The notes below the pieces were generated by a model that was given only the letters and a program-made list of their open reading frames with translations, made no database searches and was not told the DNA's origin. Shown here piece after piece: positions 22,923 through 33,262 of a DNA stretch of 64,000 nt. This stretch comes from Lacticaseibacillus thailandensis DSM 22698 = JCM 13996 (GTDB taxonomy: Bacteria > Bacillota > Bacilli > Lactobacillales > Lactobacillaceae), in NCBI RefSeq assembly GCF_001312865.1, contig NZ_BBER01000001.1, forward strand, positions 558,001-622,000. Direction: 5' to 3'. The position numbers were made by a program, and so were the translations under genes. Positions within the stretch are counted from its first letter, which is position 1. Every line of letters starts with the position of its first letter.

Positions 22923-23719
22923 CTAGACCTCCGGATGAACATCATCATGAGTATCATCGCTGGCTTGCAGCCGGGCCGCCGCCTGTTTGGTGGCTTCTTC
23001 ACCACGCACCTCACGCAGCAACTTCTGCGCCTCCGTGCTTAGCGTCAACCCCGTGAGTAGGTCTGGCCGTCGTAAGTATGTCCGGCGTAAACTCTCCTTC
23101 AGTCGCCACCGGTTAATTAACTGGTGGTTACCATTTTGCAAGACTTCAGGCACACGCATGCCCCGGTATTCCGCCGGTCGCGTGTACTGGGGATATTCCA
23201 GTAACCCATTTTGGAAACTATCGGTTTCGGGGGACACGGAGTTGCCCAAAACCCCGGGCACAAGGCGCGCTGTGGCGTCAATCATGGCCATCGACGCAAT
23301 TTCGCCGCCCGTGAGCACAAAGTCGCCGAGTGAGAACTCGTCGGTCACGAGCGTCCGGATACGCTCATCGTACCCTTCATAATGCCCACAAATAAAGACC
23401 AGGTGTTGCTCATGTGCCAAATCATCGGCGGCAGCTGGTTGAACTGCTTACCCGCTGGATCGAGCAGGATGACCCGTTTAGGGCCCGAATCCTGCGCGTT
23501 CACCGCGTCCATGGCCTCAAACAGTGGGTCGGGCTTGAGTAACATCCCGGCACCCCCACCATAAGGCGTATCGTCCACGTGCTGATGCTTATCGTGCGTA
23601 TACTGCCGAAAGTTGATCAAGTTCAAGTCAAGCAACCCGTCCTCCACGGCTTTGCCAATAAGCGATTGCGTCAACGGGGCAAACATCTCGGGAAATAGCG
23701 TTAGTACATCAATTTGCAT
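22923..23719 (-). CDS. trmD: tRNA (guanine37-N1)-methyltransferase (one frameshift)
   Basis: SPOUT-class enzyme that methylates G37 of tRNAs to prevent frameshifting. About 265 residues from the ATG at 23719 ([13 protein letters not shown]), which overlaps the rimM stop by 11 bp. Visible: [13 protein letters not shown] (near residue 52), [13 protein letters not shown] (SAM knot) and the [13 protein letters not shown] segment. The frame breaks near 23430. The C-terminal tail is longer than usual and ends [11 protein letters not shown]. Part of the rimM-trmD unit. Confidence 0.96.
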
Positions 23720-24230
23720 CTTCTGGATCCAACCCTTCTGGTACGTCAACAATGACCTGTTGGTGCGTCAAATCAACGTTCAACATCACCGAGTGCAGGT
23801 ATGGTAACAACAAGTCTTGGTGCCCGGGACGATCCACCACCCACACATCGTTGGCACCAGGACTGAGAATTTCTCGCACGGTACCAATGGTGTGGCCGTC
23901 AGTATCAACGACGGTTAGACCAATCACATCTTTGTACATAAACTCATCGTCTTCGAGCTCAACGTCAGGCGTGCCAGTAGCCCCCAGCATGGCGCCTTTG
24001 AACGGCAGCACCTGGTTGATATCGTCGTAGCCCCGGAACGTCAATAACGGCAACCCTTTGTGAATGCGGACGCTGGCAATCGTCACCGTCACCGGCGGGG
24101 TGGTCAAAACTACCAACTCAGCGCCTGCAGCAAAACGTTGGGCGGCAAAGTCGGTGTTGGGCATCACCTTCACCTCACCACGGATTCCGTGGGTATTGAC
24201 AATTTTACCTACGTGTAAGTATGCAGACAT
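23709..24230 (-). CDS. rimM: Ribosome maturation factor RimM
   Basis: 16S processing protein that binds S19 during 30S assembly; 173 residues, intact. N-terminal RimM domain starts [19 protein letters not shown], and the C-terminal PRC-barrel part has [10 protein letters not shown]-like [13 protein letters not shown] and [12 protein letters not shown]. Start ATG at 24230, GAGGAG upstream. Its ribosome site lies just past the khpA terminator, so it is fed by read-through or by a promoter hidden there. Confidence 0.97.
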   Translation of the reverse strand: MSAYLHVGKIVNTHGIRGEVKVMPNTDFAAQRFAAGAELVVLTTPPVTVTIASVRIHKGLPLLTFRGYDDINQVLPFKGAMLGATGTPDVELEDDEFMYKDVIGLTVVDTDGHTIGTVREILSPGANDVWVVDRPGHQDLLLPYLHSVMLNVDLTHQQVIVDVPEGLDPEDAN

Positions 24231-24256
24231 ATTTTCTCCTCGTCACCAAAGTGGTG

Positions 24257-24286
24257 AAAAAGGGGCCAGGACATTGTCCCGACCCC
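24257..24286 (-). terminator. Terminator or attenuator between khpA and rimM
   Basis: An 11-pair stem (24262-24272 with 24276-24286; two G-U pairs in RNA) with a three-base loop, then five T on the minus strand. Confidence 0.75.
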
Positions 24287-24308
24287 ACTGTATCAGTTTA
24301 CATGCGCT

Positions 24309-24551
24309 CTATGCATCGACCACGTTAAGCCGTACCCGTTTAGAATACGGACTCTTAGCGGCATACACCACCGTGCGAATAGCACGAATAACCTGGCCAC
24401 CGCGACCAATCACGGCACCAATATCGTGGGCATCCACGGTGAGGTCAAACACCATAAACCGTTCTTCTTCACGTCGCGTGATCTGAACCGCATCGGGATT
24501 GTGCACCAGCGGTACAACTAAATCACGGATCAACGATTCAATTGAGACCAT
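24309..24551 (-). CDS. khpA: KH-domain RNA-binding protein KhpA
   Basis: Eighty-residue single KH domain protein with the GXXG loop IGRGGQVIRAIRTVV (near residue 47). In streptococci KhpA pairs with KhpB/Jag and affects cell division and elongation. Start ATG at 24551, with a weak RBS inside the end of rpsP. Intact, between rpsP and rimM as in other Bacillota. Confidence 0.96.
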   Translation of the reverse strand: MVSIESLIRDLVVPLVHNPDAVQITRREEERFMVFDLTVDAHDIGAVIGRGGQVIRAIRTVVYAAKSPYSKRVRLNVVDA

Positions 24552-24553
24552 GA

Positions 24554-24826
24554 TTACTTACTGTAGCGTGCTTCGTGATACTTCTTCATGATACCCTGGG
24601 CGGACAGCAAAGTCCGAACAGTATCTGAAGGCTGAGCACCCTTCTGCAGCCAGTTGAAGACAGAGTCTTCGTCCAACTTAACCGTAACGGGTTCAGTCAA
24701 TGGGTTGTAGTAACCAACCTCTTCGATGAACCGGCCGTCACGAGGTGAGCGGCTGTCGGAAACGACGATACGGTAGAATGGGTTCTTCTTGGAACCCATG
24801 CGCTTCAAGCGAATCTTTACAGACAT
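24554..24826 (-). CDS. rpsP: 30S ribosomal protein S16
   Basis: Ninety residues from the ATG at 24826 ([20 protein letters not shown]) behind TAGGAGGA, with the conserved [20 protein letters not shown]. Intact. Codons upstream of this ATG remain open for about 60 residues but cover the promoter and are not coding. Confidence 0.98.
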   Translation of the reverse strand: MSVKIRLKRMGSKKNPFYRIVVSDSRSPRDGRFIEEVGYYNPLTEPVTVKLDEDSVFNWLQKGAQPSDTVRTLLSAQGIMKKYHEARYSK

Positions 24827-24861
24827 GTGTATTATCCTCCTACTAATTCTTAACAAGCAAT

Positions 24862-24890
24862 AGTGTACCAGACGTAGAGAACGGTGTAAA
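24862..24890 (-). promoter_or_regulatory. rpsP promoter with A-tract
   Basis: -35 TTTACA (24885-24890), 17 bp, -10 TACACT (24862-24867) on the minus strand. A run of eight A (minus strand) just upstream of the -35 may act as an UP element. Confidence 0.8.
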
Positions 24891-25048
24891 GGTTTTTTTT
24901 CTTTACGGCAGAAAATGACGCCCCGCGGGAAGAACGCGAGAACGTAAGTGCAGGCTAGTGAGAGGCCCACACTTGCTTGCCTGACTGCCTGGCAGGCTTG
25001 GTACGTGTCAAGCATATATTCTCTCGGCTCGTGGGGCCGGTGGGCACA

Positions 25049-26485
25049 CTAGGACTTGTGATGCTTGATCTTGAGGCGCTTCTGCTTGCGTTTTTTTTCT
25101 GCTTTTTGACCATCGACCGCATGGCCATCTTGCCAATGCGGCCGCGGATGCCGCCGCCCATCAGCTGGTCCATGCCGCCCATGTTCCCCTTGCTCATCTT
25201 ATTCATCATGTCGCGGGCCTGTTTGAACTGCTTGATCATGCGGTTCACTTCCAACACCGGCCGCCCAGAACCAGCAGCAATACGGCGCCGCCGTGACGGG
25301 TTGAGAATGTCTGGGTGCGTCCGTTCCTGCTCGGTCATGGAATACACGATGGCTTTCATGTGATCCATATCTTTGGTGTCCACGTGCATGTTCTTGATCT
25401 GGGGGTTGTTGGCCATACCGGGGATCATCTTCATGATGTCCTCAATGCCACCCATTTGCTGGACTTGATTCATCTGGTCGATGAAATCATTAAAGTCAAA
25501 GGTGTTGGCCTGAATCTTTTCCGCCACCTCGGCGGCCTGCTTTTCATCAAAGTTCTTCTGGGCCTTGTCGATCAGGGTGAGCATGTCCCCCATGCCCAGA
25601 ATCCGGTTAGCCATGCGGTCCGGATAGAAGACGTCCAGCGCGTCCATTTTTTTCACCCTGACCAATAAACTTAATTGGCTTGCCGGTAACCGACCGGATG
25701 GACAGCGCAGCACCACCACGGGTGTCACCATCCAACTTGGTCAGCACGACCCCCGTGATATCTAGTTGGTCGTTGAAACCCTGGGCCACGTCCACTGCGG
25801 CTTGCCCGGTCATTGCGTCAACGGTCAGTAAGATTTCGTTGGGGTGCGCGATTTCCTTGATGTCCTGCAATTCCTGCATCAACTTGGCGTCAATTTGCAA
25901 CCGCCCAGCCGTATCAATCAACACATAATCATTATGGTTCGCCGCTGCTTGGGCCATCCCCTGCCGCACGATTTCGCGGGGATCAGTGTCCGTGCCCATT
26001 TCAAAGACAGGTGCCCCAACCGACGCGCCTACTACCTGTAACTGCTTAATGGCAGCCGGACGGTACACGTCGGCGGCAATCAGCAACGGCCGTGCGTGGT
26101 CATTTTCCTGCAAATACTTGGCCAATTTACCGACCGTAGTCGTTTTACCAGCACCTTGCAGCCCTGCCATCATGATCACAGTGGGAATATGCGGGGCTTT
26201 ATTGAGGGGTACCGCGGATTCCCCCATCGTCTTGACCAATTCGTCATTGACGATTTTGATGATTTGTTGGGCTGGCGTTAAGCTTTCCAGCACCTCCGTG
26301 CCCACTGCCTTGGTCCGCACTTCCTTTACGAAGTCCTTGACCACCTTGAAGTTAACGTCGGCTTCAAGCAAGGCCAACCGAATTTCGCGCATGGCATCAC
26401 GCACGTCACTTTCGGACACCTTACCCTTGCGCCGTAACTTACTAAAGGCATTTTGTAACCGTTCCGTTAAACCTTCAAAAGCCAT
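25049..26485 (-). CDS. ffh: Signal recognition particle protein Ffh (two frameshifts)
   Basis: SRP54 GTPase that targets nascent membrane and secreted proteins to FtsY. About 479 codons from the ATG at 26485. N domain MAFEGLTERLQNAFSKLR, G1 GLQGAGKTTTVGKL, DTAGRL and TKLDGDTRGG; the M domain is Met-rich (for example GGIRGRIGKMAMRSM) with the RNA-binding SRRRRIAAGSG. Frames break at an A7 run near 25650 (GQGEK-MDALDVF) and an A8 run near 25098. Past the second break the tail reads KRKQKRLKIKHHKS before a TAG at 25049. Coupled with ylxM. Confidence 0.96.
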
Positions 26486-26497
26486 AGTCTTCCCCTT

Positions 26498-26842
26498 TTA
26501 TTCTTCAGCCACACGGTTTTCAACCCGTGCGAGTAATTGTTGTAACTCCTGATCGTCCGCATAGTGACTGCGAACATAGGCGCCGAGCGCATCTACGGCC
26601 GCGTTTTGCGCTTCAAAGTCGGCCAGCATGTGTAGCTGCCGCTCGTACTCTTCCAATGCAGCGGCACTGCGCCGAATGTTATCGTACACCGCCTGACGAC
26701 TAACGCCGAACTCCTCCGCAATTTCGCCGAGGGAATAGTCATCGCCGTAATACAGCTCAAGGTACTCTTGCTGCTTGGCCGTTAACAACCCGTGATAAAA
26801 ATCGAATAGGCTGTTCATCCGGTTAGTTTTAGCTAGTTCCAC
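26498..26842 (-). CDS. ylxM: YlxM helix-turn-helix protein (UPF0122), SRP-associated
   Basis: Protein of about 114 residues that starts with GTG at 26842 ([18 protein letters not shown]), preceded by AAAGGGG. Contains a sigma-70 region 4-like [23 protein letters not shown]. In streptococci YlxM binds SRP RNA and Ffh and modulates SRP GTPase activity. Lies 12 bp upstream of ffh. ftsY, often its neighbour in related genomes, is 7.7 kb away here. Confidence 0.92.
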   Translation of the reverse strand: MELAKTNRMNSLFDFYHGLLTAKQQEYLELYYGDDYSLGEIAEEFGVSRQAVYDNIRRSAAALEEYERQLHMLADFEAQNAAVDALGAYVRSHYADDQELQQLLARVENRVAEE

Positions 26843-26871
26843 GCTTCTCAGCCCCTTTTTGTACTTATACA

Positions 26872-26900
26872 ATTCTACCGACGGGGGCGACGACTTGCAA
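26872..26900 (-). promoter_or_regulatory. ylxM-ffh promoter
   Basis: -35 TTGCAA (26895-26900), 17 bp, -10 TAGAAT (26872-26877) on the minus strand. Confidence 0.8.
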
Positions 26901-26929
26901 GCGCGAAAGTTCACGTGGGTCCGCACACC

Positions 26930-26961
26930 AAAAAAAACGCAACTGACCACAGTCAGTTGCG
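26930..26961 (-). terminator. Terminator of the antiporter gene
   Basis: Perfect 10-bp stem CGCAACTGAC (26938-26947) / GTCAGTTGCG (26952-26961), followed by eight T on the minus strand. It insulates ylxM-ffh from the accessory block. Confidence 0.95.
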
Positions 26962-26978
26962 TCACAATTAAAATCGCA

Positions 26979-28442
26979 TTAATCCATCAGCTGGCGGCCA
27001 TGTTTCTTAGCCTCATAGCGCGCAATCATCGGCATCACGAACCCTAAACCAAACAGCACCACGACGGAAACGCAGTTCATCAACAGTTGGTGGGTAAACG
27101 CGTGGGTGCCCCACGCAGCCTCTTGCGGCATAAAGCCATTGTCGCACACACAAAGGTGAACAACAGGCACCAGCCACCAACCAGCATGGCGCCGGGCTTG
27201 TTCTTAATGAACGTGTACCCCGACTGGAACTTGTCCGCTTGAGCTCGTAGCGCCAGGAAGGCGAAGAACACCCAGCAAGTTTTGTATGGCGATACGATTC
27301 CGTTCAGGTTGAGTAACCAGTTAAAGATGGTGTTGATGTTGGGCAAGGTGCTACTCAACAATAAGAGGAACAGACACAGCTCGCCGTAAAGATGTAAGAA
27401 TGAATGGGCCGGCCTTGACGGTTCTTTTTGAGTAACCACTGCGGCATGAACCGCGCGGCGGTATCTGCCGACAGCACCCGGCTGGCCGCGTCGATCAGCA
27501 CCGCCAGTTGGGCCAACATGAACACCAATTGCGTCCCCGCAAACATGTACATGAACAGGTTGCCAACGCCCCATTGTTCACCCAGGTAGTGGAAGGCATA
27601 GTAGGAACCGTTCATCTTCAAGTCGTTGGGAAGGTGGTTGGCATCGAAGTACACCCCGAGTGCCAGCGACCCAAAGATGATGAGGAATCCCGTCATGATG
27701 GCCAGCATCCACATGGCTTTGGGAAACTCCTTCTTCGGGTTGCGTACTTGCTGAATGTACGTCGCCCCTAATTCCGCCCCCGAAGTAGCAAAAATCAGCA
27801 ACCCCGTGGTGGAGAAGTAGTGCGTGGAGAAATGTGGCTTGTACGCACTCAGATCAAACAAGTTGCTGGCTGGGTGGTAGCCTTTGGCAATTCCTGCCGC
27901 GGCAAGCGCCACGAACAGCACGGCCATCAAGAACATGGCAGCCCCGCCAATCAGCGACATCACTTCCATCGACCGGCTGAACACATTCTCCAAAATAATG
28001 AAAATCAAAATTACCAGGAAGGTGAAAATACCGAACCACAACGTCGACATGTGTTTGTCCAGCGTGTTGTTACCCAATACCAACCAGGAGATCGCCACGA
28101 TGACCGAGTTGGAAACATCAATCAGGTACGGTAGCGTACTGGACCAATACATCCAACTAACGACGTAGCCCAGCGTGTCCCCAGAAGTGTGGCGCACCCA
28201 CGTGGCCAGGCCACCACCATCTTGGGTAAAGGTAGTCCCAATCTGAGCGGAAATCAGCGCGTAGGGGATAATGTACGCTAGTAGCAAAAAGATCCAGGAA
28301 AAAAAATGACCGACAGTCCCTGATTCTGGAACGGGTACAAAATATTTTCGAACCCGATTACCGTCACAAAGACCAGTAAGCCTAGTACTGGCCACGCCAT
28401 ATACTTTTGGCGTGGTTGACCCAACATTGGTGCATCTTGCAT
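26979..28442 (-). CDS. APC-superfamily amino acid antiporter (three frameshifts)
   Basis: About 488 codons, highly hydrophobic with about 12 membrane segments. Start ATG at 28442 ([20 protein letters not shown]) with GAGGTTAAG. Segments such as [19 protein letters not shown] and [14 protein letters not shown] resemble the amino acid:amine or glutamate:GABA antiporter branch (GadC/AdiC/TyrP-like). Frames break at an A8 run at 28299-28306, near 27385 and near 27145. The neighbour on the other strand is a basic amino-acid decarboxylase, so the likely job is exchange of ornithine (or lysine) for its amine. The exchange partner is inferred from context only. Confidence 0.8.
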
Positions 28443-28694
28443 AATATCTTAACCTCGTATTCTCAAATGCTCGTCAACACGACCAACATTTACGCACACG
28501 GCGGCTTATTGTGAAAATATCCGTAACTTATATTCACTTCGCTCACCTAAATATGTATTCTAGTGGTTGTATAGCATCCAGCGACCACAAACCGTATCAC
28601 TGCTGCCACAAATTCAATCATTATCCGATAACCGTCATATTATACCCGAATTTTATACTACAGTATATATTTTCTGAAAGGTCCTGATTAATTT
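28443..28694. promoter_or_regulatory. Divergent AT-rich control region for antiporter and decarboxylase
   Basis: This 252-bp stretch is visibly AT-richer than its surroundings and must carry both promoters. On the plus strand TATACT at 28654-28659 is a plausible -10 for the decarboxylase, without a clear -35; on the minus strand TTGACG (near 28477) is a possible -35 for the antiporter. No ORF or known operator was recognised. Confidence 0.45.
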
Positions 28695-30772
28695 ATGTAT
28701 CTCAAGCTTGGAATTACCGCCGCCGCGGCGCAACAAGCCCCGCAAATTACCGGCACACCCCTGCACGACCTGGTGCCTGGCGCCATAGGGGCGGCCATCA
28801 TTACCGACGATGACCGCGAAGCGTGGGCCCAGCTAACCGCCACGGCCCTCCCCATCCCCACCTTTGTACTCGGCACACACGACCTTGGTGATCCCCACAA
28901 CCTGCAAGTGACCCCGGTTGCCGTCAACCAACTCACCATGGCAGCCGTAACCGCGGCGGCGGAGAAATACGAAGCCGCCCAGGTGCCGCCGTTTCTGCAT
29001 GACTTGCTGCAGTTTAGTCACGCCAACCCCACAACCTTTGCTACCCCGGGACACCACGCGGGCCACTACGACGACCTCGCGCCGGCCGGTTACCTCTTTC
29101 ACCAGGCATACGGCGACACCTTCTTCGCCAGCGACACCAGTGATGTGGTCACCGCGCTGGGCGACATGCTCACCCACGGTGGCACCCCACTCGCCGCGGA
29201 GCAGGCCGCCGCTAAGCTGTTCCATGCCGACAAGACCTACTTCGTCACGAATGGCACCACTGGCAGCAACAACATTGTCGCGAGTGCCGCCCTGCAACCA
29301 GGTGATCTGGTGCTATTCGACCGCAACAACCACAAATCCTTTTATAACGGGGCGTTGGTCCTTAACGGCGCCATCCCGGTCTACCTCGACACTCTGCGCA
29401 CCAGTCAGGGACTGATTGGTCCCGTCGATTTGAGTACGGTAACCACGGAGAGTTTACGGGCGGCGGTACGCAAAGTTGCCCCGGAAAAGGCCAACCGCGC
29501 GCGCCCATTCCGGCTGGCAGTCTTGGAATTGGAAACCTTCGACGGCATCGTGCCCGACGTCCGCATGCTCCTCGACCAGTTTGGGCCGCTGTGTGATTAC
29601 ATCGCCTTTGACGCGGCCTGGGGTGGCTACGAGCCGTTCATCCCGGCCATGCGCCCTACCGACCCCCTCCAGTTGGAACTAGGTCCGGATGACCCGGGTA
29701 TTTTCGTTACCCAATCAGTCCACAAGCAACAGTCCGGGCTAGCCCAAACCTCCCAGATCCACAAAAAGGACCATCACATTAAGGGTCAGGCCCGCTACAT
29801 CAGCCACGCACAGTTTAACCACGCGTACCTTAAACACGTGACCACGAGTTACTCCTACCCCGTGTACGCCTCGCTGGCCGTGAACGTTGCCCTCAACGCA
29901 GGCGACCACGGCCAAGCCATTTGGCAGCGGGCCGTTATCGACGCGCAGCAATTTCGTCGCGATCTGCAATCTACGCGCCTATTCTGCGCCCTTAATGCTC
30001 CTAGCTTGCTGACCACGCCCGACGACCAAGCCGTCACGGACCCGGCAGTGTGGGCGTTGGCCCCCAACGACGACTGGCACGGTATGCACCAACTACGACC
30101 CGGCCAGGCTACCTGGATGCCGGCAAAGTCACGATTACATTGCCGCACACCCATGAACTGGGGGTGTCGGGCTGGGTGCTGGACCGATACTTGCTCGACC
30201 ACAACATCGTGCCTGAAAAAGCGGACCCAAACTCCGTCTTGTTCCTGGTTACCCCAGGTAGTGGGCATAAGGACTGGCAGCAACTGCTCACCGTTTTGCG
30301 CCAATTTGAAGACGACTACTTTGCTGACCGGACCGTGGCTAGCGTGCTTCCCCAATTGGTGGCCGAAACCGGTGACCGGTACGCCAACATGACCTTGCGG
30401 CAACTCGCCCAGGAGCTATCCGACTACTTTAACGACCACCACCTTGCAGCTCAACAAGCCGTGCTATTTCAGGGTAGCAATAATCATGACAGCCCGCTGC
30501 GGGCCGCGGACGCTGATGCCGCGTTTATGCGGGGTAACTTTGAGACCATCCCCCTGCAATCGGCGGTGGGTCGCATTGCCGTCGAGGGTGCACTACCATA
30601 CCCACCCGGCATTTTCGTCGTGGTTCCCGGCGAGACCTGGACTGCCGCAGCGGTGCACTACTTTACCACGCTCTACGGCGCCGTGGCACGATTCCCCGGA
30701 TTCACTCCGGAAATTCAGGGCGTGACCGTCGCTGCCGACGGTACCCCGATGGTCCATGTCGTCCGTCATTAA
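28695..30772 (+). CDS. PLP-dependent Orn/Lys/Arg decarboxylase, probably ornithine decarboxylase (frameshifted)
   Basis: About 692 codons from the ATG at 28695 (MYLKLGITAAAAQQAP); RBS AAAGG is rather distant. It follows the layout of the Lactobacillus 30a inducible ornithine decarboxylase: wing domain, ATPGHHAGHYDD (near residue 120), FDRNNHKSFYNGAL, FDAAWGGYEPF, and SVHKQQSG carrying the PLP lysine (near 349). The C-terminal LEGALPYPPG-type motif appears as VEGALPYPPGIF. The frame breaks between about 30080 and 30115. Decarboxylation consumes a cytoplasmic proton, giving acid resistance together with the divergent antiporter. Ornithine is favoured by resemblance; lysine or arginine is not excluded. 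Confidence 0.85.
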
Positions 30773-30790
30773 ATAAACCGTCAGCACAGC

Positions 30791-30840
30791 AAAGGCCCGG
30801 TGAGACTGCCACTACATGGTGGCGACCTCACCGGGCCTTT
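30791..30840. terminator. Bidirectional terminator between decarboxylase and mntH
   Basis: Perfect 14-bp stem AAAGGCCCGGTGAG (30791-30804) / CTCACCGGGCCTTT (30827-30840), with a further inner GCCAC/GTGGC pair. Confidence 0.92.
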
Positions 30841-30869
30841 GTGAAACTAATGCAACTAACTGAAACTGA

Positions 30870-32268
30870 TTAGAACACGGATTGCAGTGTGGAAACAATC
30901 AACCACACGTTCAGAATCGTGAGCACGATCGCGATGGTCCAGGCCGTGTACTTGACCCAGGCACGGTTGGCGAACTGCCCCATGATTTTTTTTATCACTG
31001 GTGAACAGCACCAACGGCACGATGGCAAACGGTAACGCCACACTGAGAAAGACTTGCGAAATGGTCAGCAGACTTTCGATCTTCGCCTCATTACCATGAT
31101 AGATAAACGCGAAGATCAACACTGGTGTGATGGACAGCAGCCGGGTCAGCAAGCGTTGCGCCCACAGCGGCATCTTCAGGTGAATGAATCCTTCCATGAT
31201 GATCTGTCCGGACAACGTCCCGGTAATGGTGGAACTTTGACCTGATGACAACAGGGCCACGGCGAACAGCATGCTGAGCACCGGACTGGCAATGGCACCC
31301 ACGATCTGCGGGTTATTCAGGGCGTGAAACAAGTCCACGAACCGGCCCAAGTGACTGTTAGTCCCAAAGAACAATGCGGCACCCAGGATGAGCAGTAAAC
31401 AGTTCACGATAAATGCTACCGTCAACTGTATGTTGGAGTCAGTCACCGTGAAACGAATCGACCGCGCGACGTGTTGCGGGTTACTCCGGTCGATCTCCCG
31501 CGTTTGGGAAATTGACGAACCCAGGTACAGGTTATGCGGCATCACGGTTGCACCCACAATCCCCAGTGCCAGGTACAACATGGAGGAATGGGTCACGATG
31601 TTGGGATCTGGAATGTACCCGCGGAGAATGCCGCCGATGCTTGGCTGCGACAATAGTACTTCGTAGGTAAAGACGAAGAGAATCACCGCCACCAGGGTCG
31701 CAACGATCGCTTCGATCTTACGAAAGCCCAACTTCATCAGTAACAGAAGAATCAGCACGTCCAGCGACGTAATGGCAATACCAATAATTAACGGGATATT
31801 GAACAACAACTTAATAGCAATCCCAGAACCGATAATTTCCGCCATATCGGTCGCCATGATGGCTAATTCCGTGACGATCCACAAGAAGATGCCCATACCC
31901 TTTGACGTCCGCTCACGGGTCATCTGGGCCAAGTCCTTACCGGTCACGATACCTAACCGGGCCGCCATGGCTTGGAGCAACATCGCAATCAAACTAGAAA
32001 TCAGGATTACAGATAACAGTGTGTACTTGTAACTAGCACCACCGGCAATCGACGTAATCCAGTTCCCGGGATCCATGTACCCGACGGCCACCAAGGCTCC
32101 CGGACCAATGTATGCTAGTAAGGTCTTCCAGTACCCACCATCCATGGGTACGTTAACGGAACCATTAACTTCCGCCAAACTCTTTGACGACTCCGTAGTT
32201 TCGGTCGCAAAGTGGACACGCTTGTCGTTCACCTGCTTGTGCTGACGAGCTTTTGATTCATTTTTCAA
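30870..32268 (-). CDS. mntH: Nramp-family manganese transporter MntH (one frameshift)
   Basis: Proton-driven Mn2+ (and Fe2+) importer, about 466 codons with 11 or more membrane helices. Start is TTG at 32268 (seven bases after AGAGGG). Helix 1 carries [11 protein letters not shown], with the DPGN metal motif, and helix 6 carries [11 protein letters not shown], with the MPH motif. A long hydrophilic N-terminus of about 45 residues precedes the core. A T8 run near 30988 shifts the frame at TSDKK; the last helix then reads [18 protein letters not shown] to a TAA at 30870. Lactobacilli depend on manganese for oxygen defence, which suits a genome with lactate oxidase. Confidence 0.94.
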
Positions 32269-32325
32269 AATGGTTCCCTCTTTTCTATTGGCTTAGAATT
32301 GAGTGCCCCGTTTGGGCGATTCATC

Positions 32326-32372
32326 GGTGTAGCGGCAAGTATTGCTACACCTACCAACGGATAAACATTATA
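32326..32372 (-). promoter_or_regulatory. mntH -10 element and leader hairpin
   Basis: Minus strand TATAAT at 32367-32372 with candidate -35 hexamers (TTGCCT or GGTTGC) 15-17 bp upstream. Right after the expected transcript start is an 8-bp perfect hairpin, GGTGTAGC / GCTACACC (32326-32333 and 32344-32351). It lacks a T tract and may be an operator or an RNA element; it matches no riboswitch I recognise. Confidence 0.5.
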
Positions 32373-32535
32373 ACATCTCGAGAACTTAGGCAACCCTGAT
32401 TTCTAGTATTTTCAACTGATTGGACGAGAAACAACCCACAATCAGGCCATTACGTGACATTTGGGGAGTAGTTGTCGCACTTAATCAGTCCCTCTGCCGG
32501 TCGGTTAGTGCTAATTAATGCCGGGAGGTTTGCCT

Positions 32536-33103
32536 ATGACTGATTTACGCACACAACGCACCAACCGGTTGATTGAAACCGCCTTTGTGGACCTGGTCAA
32601 CCAAACCGGATTTGACCACATCACGATCACGCAACTGGCGCATACCGCCCATGTCAACCGCCAAACCCTTTACCGTCATTACGCGGACAAATACGCGCTG
32701 GCTGAACATTTAGTGCGTCAAACCGTCGTTGAATTTGATCGTGCCATTTCTGCACGGTTACAGTTATCCGCCAACCACGACCATGACCAACAAAAGTCGT
32801 TGCGGGTCGTGAGCAACCTCGTGCACACTTACGTGGCTGCCCACACACCACTGTTAACGGCACTAATGACCCTCCGCGGATCCTCACTGGACTTCCGGGA
32901 CCGCCTCCAACGCCAAATTGAACACCGTTACCGGCAATACTTTGCTGATGTGACCCCTGACCAGGAAGATTTGGCCATCCAGGCCAGCCTGTTCAACGCC
33001 CTAATACTGGGCACGTTGGATTTTATCCTTACCCATCAAAAAAATGCCCACCGCCGCGCGGATGTTGCGCAATATTCAGCAGATCAGTGCCACCCTGTTC
33101 TAA
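32536..33103 (+). CDS. TetR/AcrR-family transcriptional regulator (frameshift near the end)
   Basis: About 189 residues from the ATG at 32536 (MTDLRTQRTNRLIETAF), behind GGGAGG. HTH: ITQLAHTAHVNRQTLYRHYA (near residues 27-46). The C-terminal domain has the TetR_C_7/8-like LVHTYVAAHTPLLTAL. An A7 run at 33039 shifts the frame; with one A fewer the protein ends KMPTAARMLRNIQQISATLF at a TAA at 33103 rather than the longer reading. Divergent from mntH across 267 bp, so it could regulate mntH or itself. The ligand is unknown. Confidence 0.85.
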
Positions 33104-33129
33104 AACGCGCGATGTCCGTAAAAGTTACC

Positions 33130-33221
33130 GCGTAAACCCCTCGAACCCCAAGACCAAATCTGGGCCTTGCGGCTCCAGCGCCTGACGTTTTTGCTTTTGA
33201 CCGCGGGCTCGGCTCCCTACC
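33130..33221. repeat. Diverged copy of a GC-rich intergenic repeat
   Basis: These 92 bp align nearly end to end with the repeat at 47757-47972, sharing GCGTAAAC, CAGCGCC/AAGCGCC, GCTTTT, ACCGCGGG and CTACC blocks. The left and right ends of the alignable segment coincide in both places. It holds a 7-bp hairpin, CAAGGCC / GGTCTTG (G-U included, minus strand), at the same position as CAAAGGC / GCCTTTG in the other copies. Confidence 0.75.
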
Positions 33222-33222
33222 A

Positions 33223-33256
33223 AAACAGCGTGCTTCCTTCGGGAAACACGCTGTTT
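33223..33256 (-). terminator. Terminator of ftsY-ynbB
   Basis: AAACAGCGTG (33223-33232) / CACGCTGTTT (33247-33256) with inner TTCC/GGAA pairs, 7 bp past the ynbB stop. It may also serve the converging TetR gene. Confidence 0.85.
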
Positions 33257-33262
33257 GTGTGT

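Noticed and set aside
28480-28530. Rex-type operator (TTGTGAAAAT) upstream of the antiporter
   Set aside because: Only one half of the Rex palindrome is present; the second half (TTCACAA) is missing.
32509-32520. TTAGTGCTAA near the TetR gene as a CIRCE element
   Set aside because: It resembles only the inner part of a CIRCE arm and lacks the 9-base spaced second arm.
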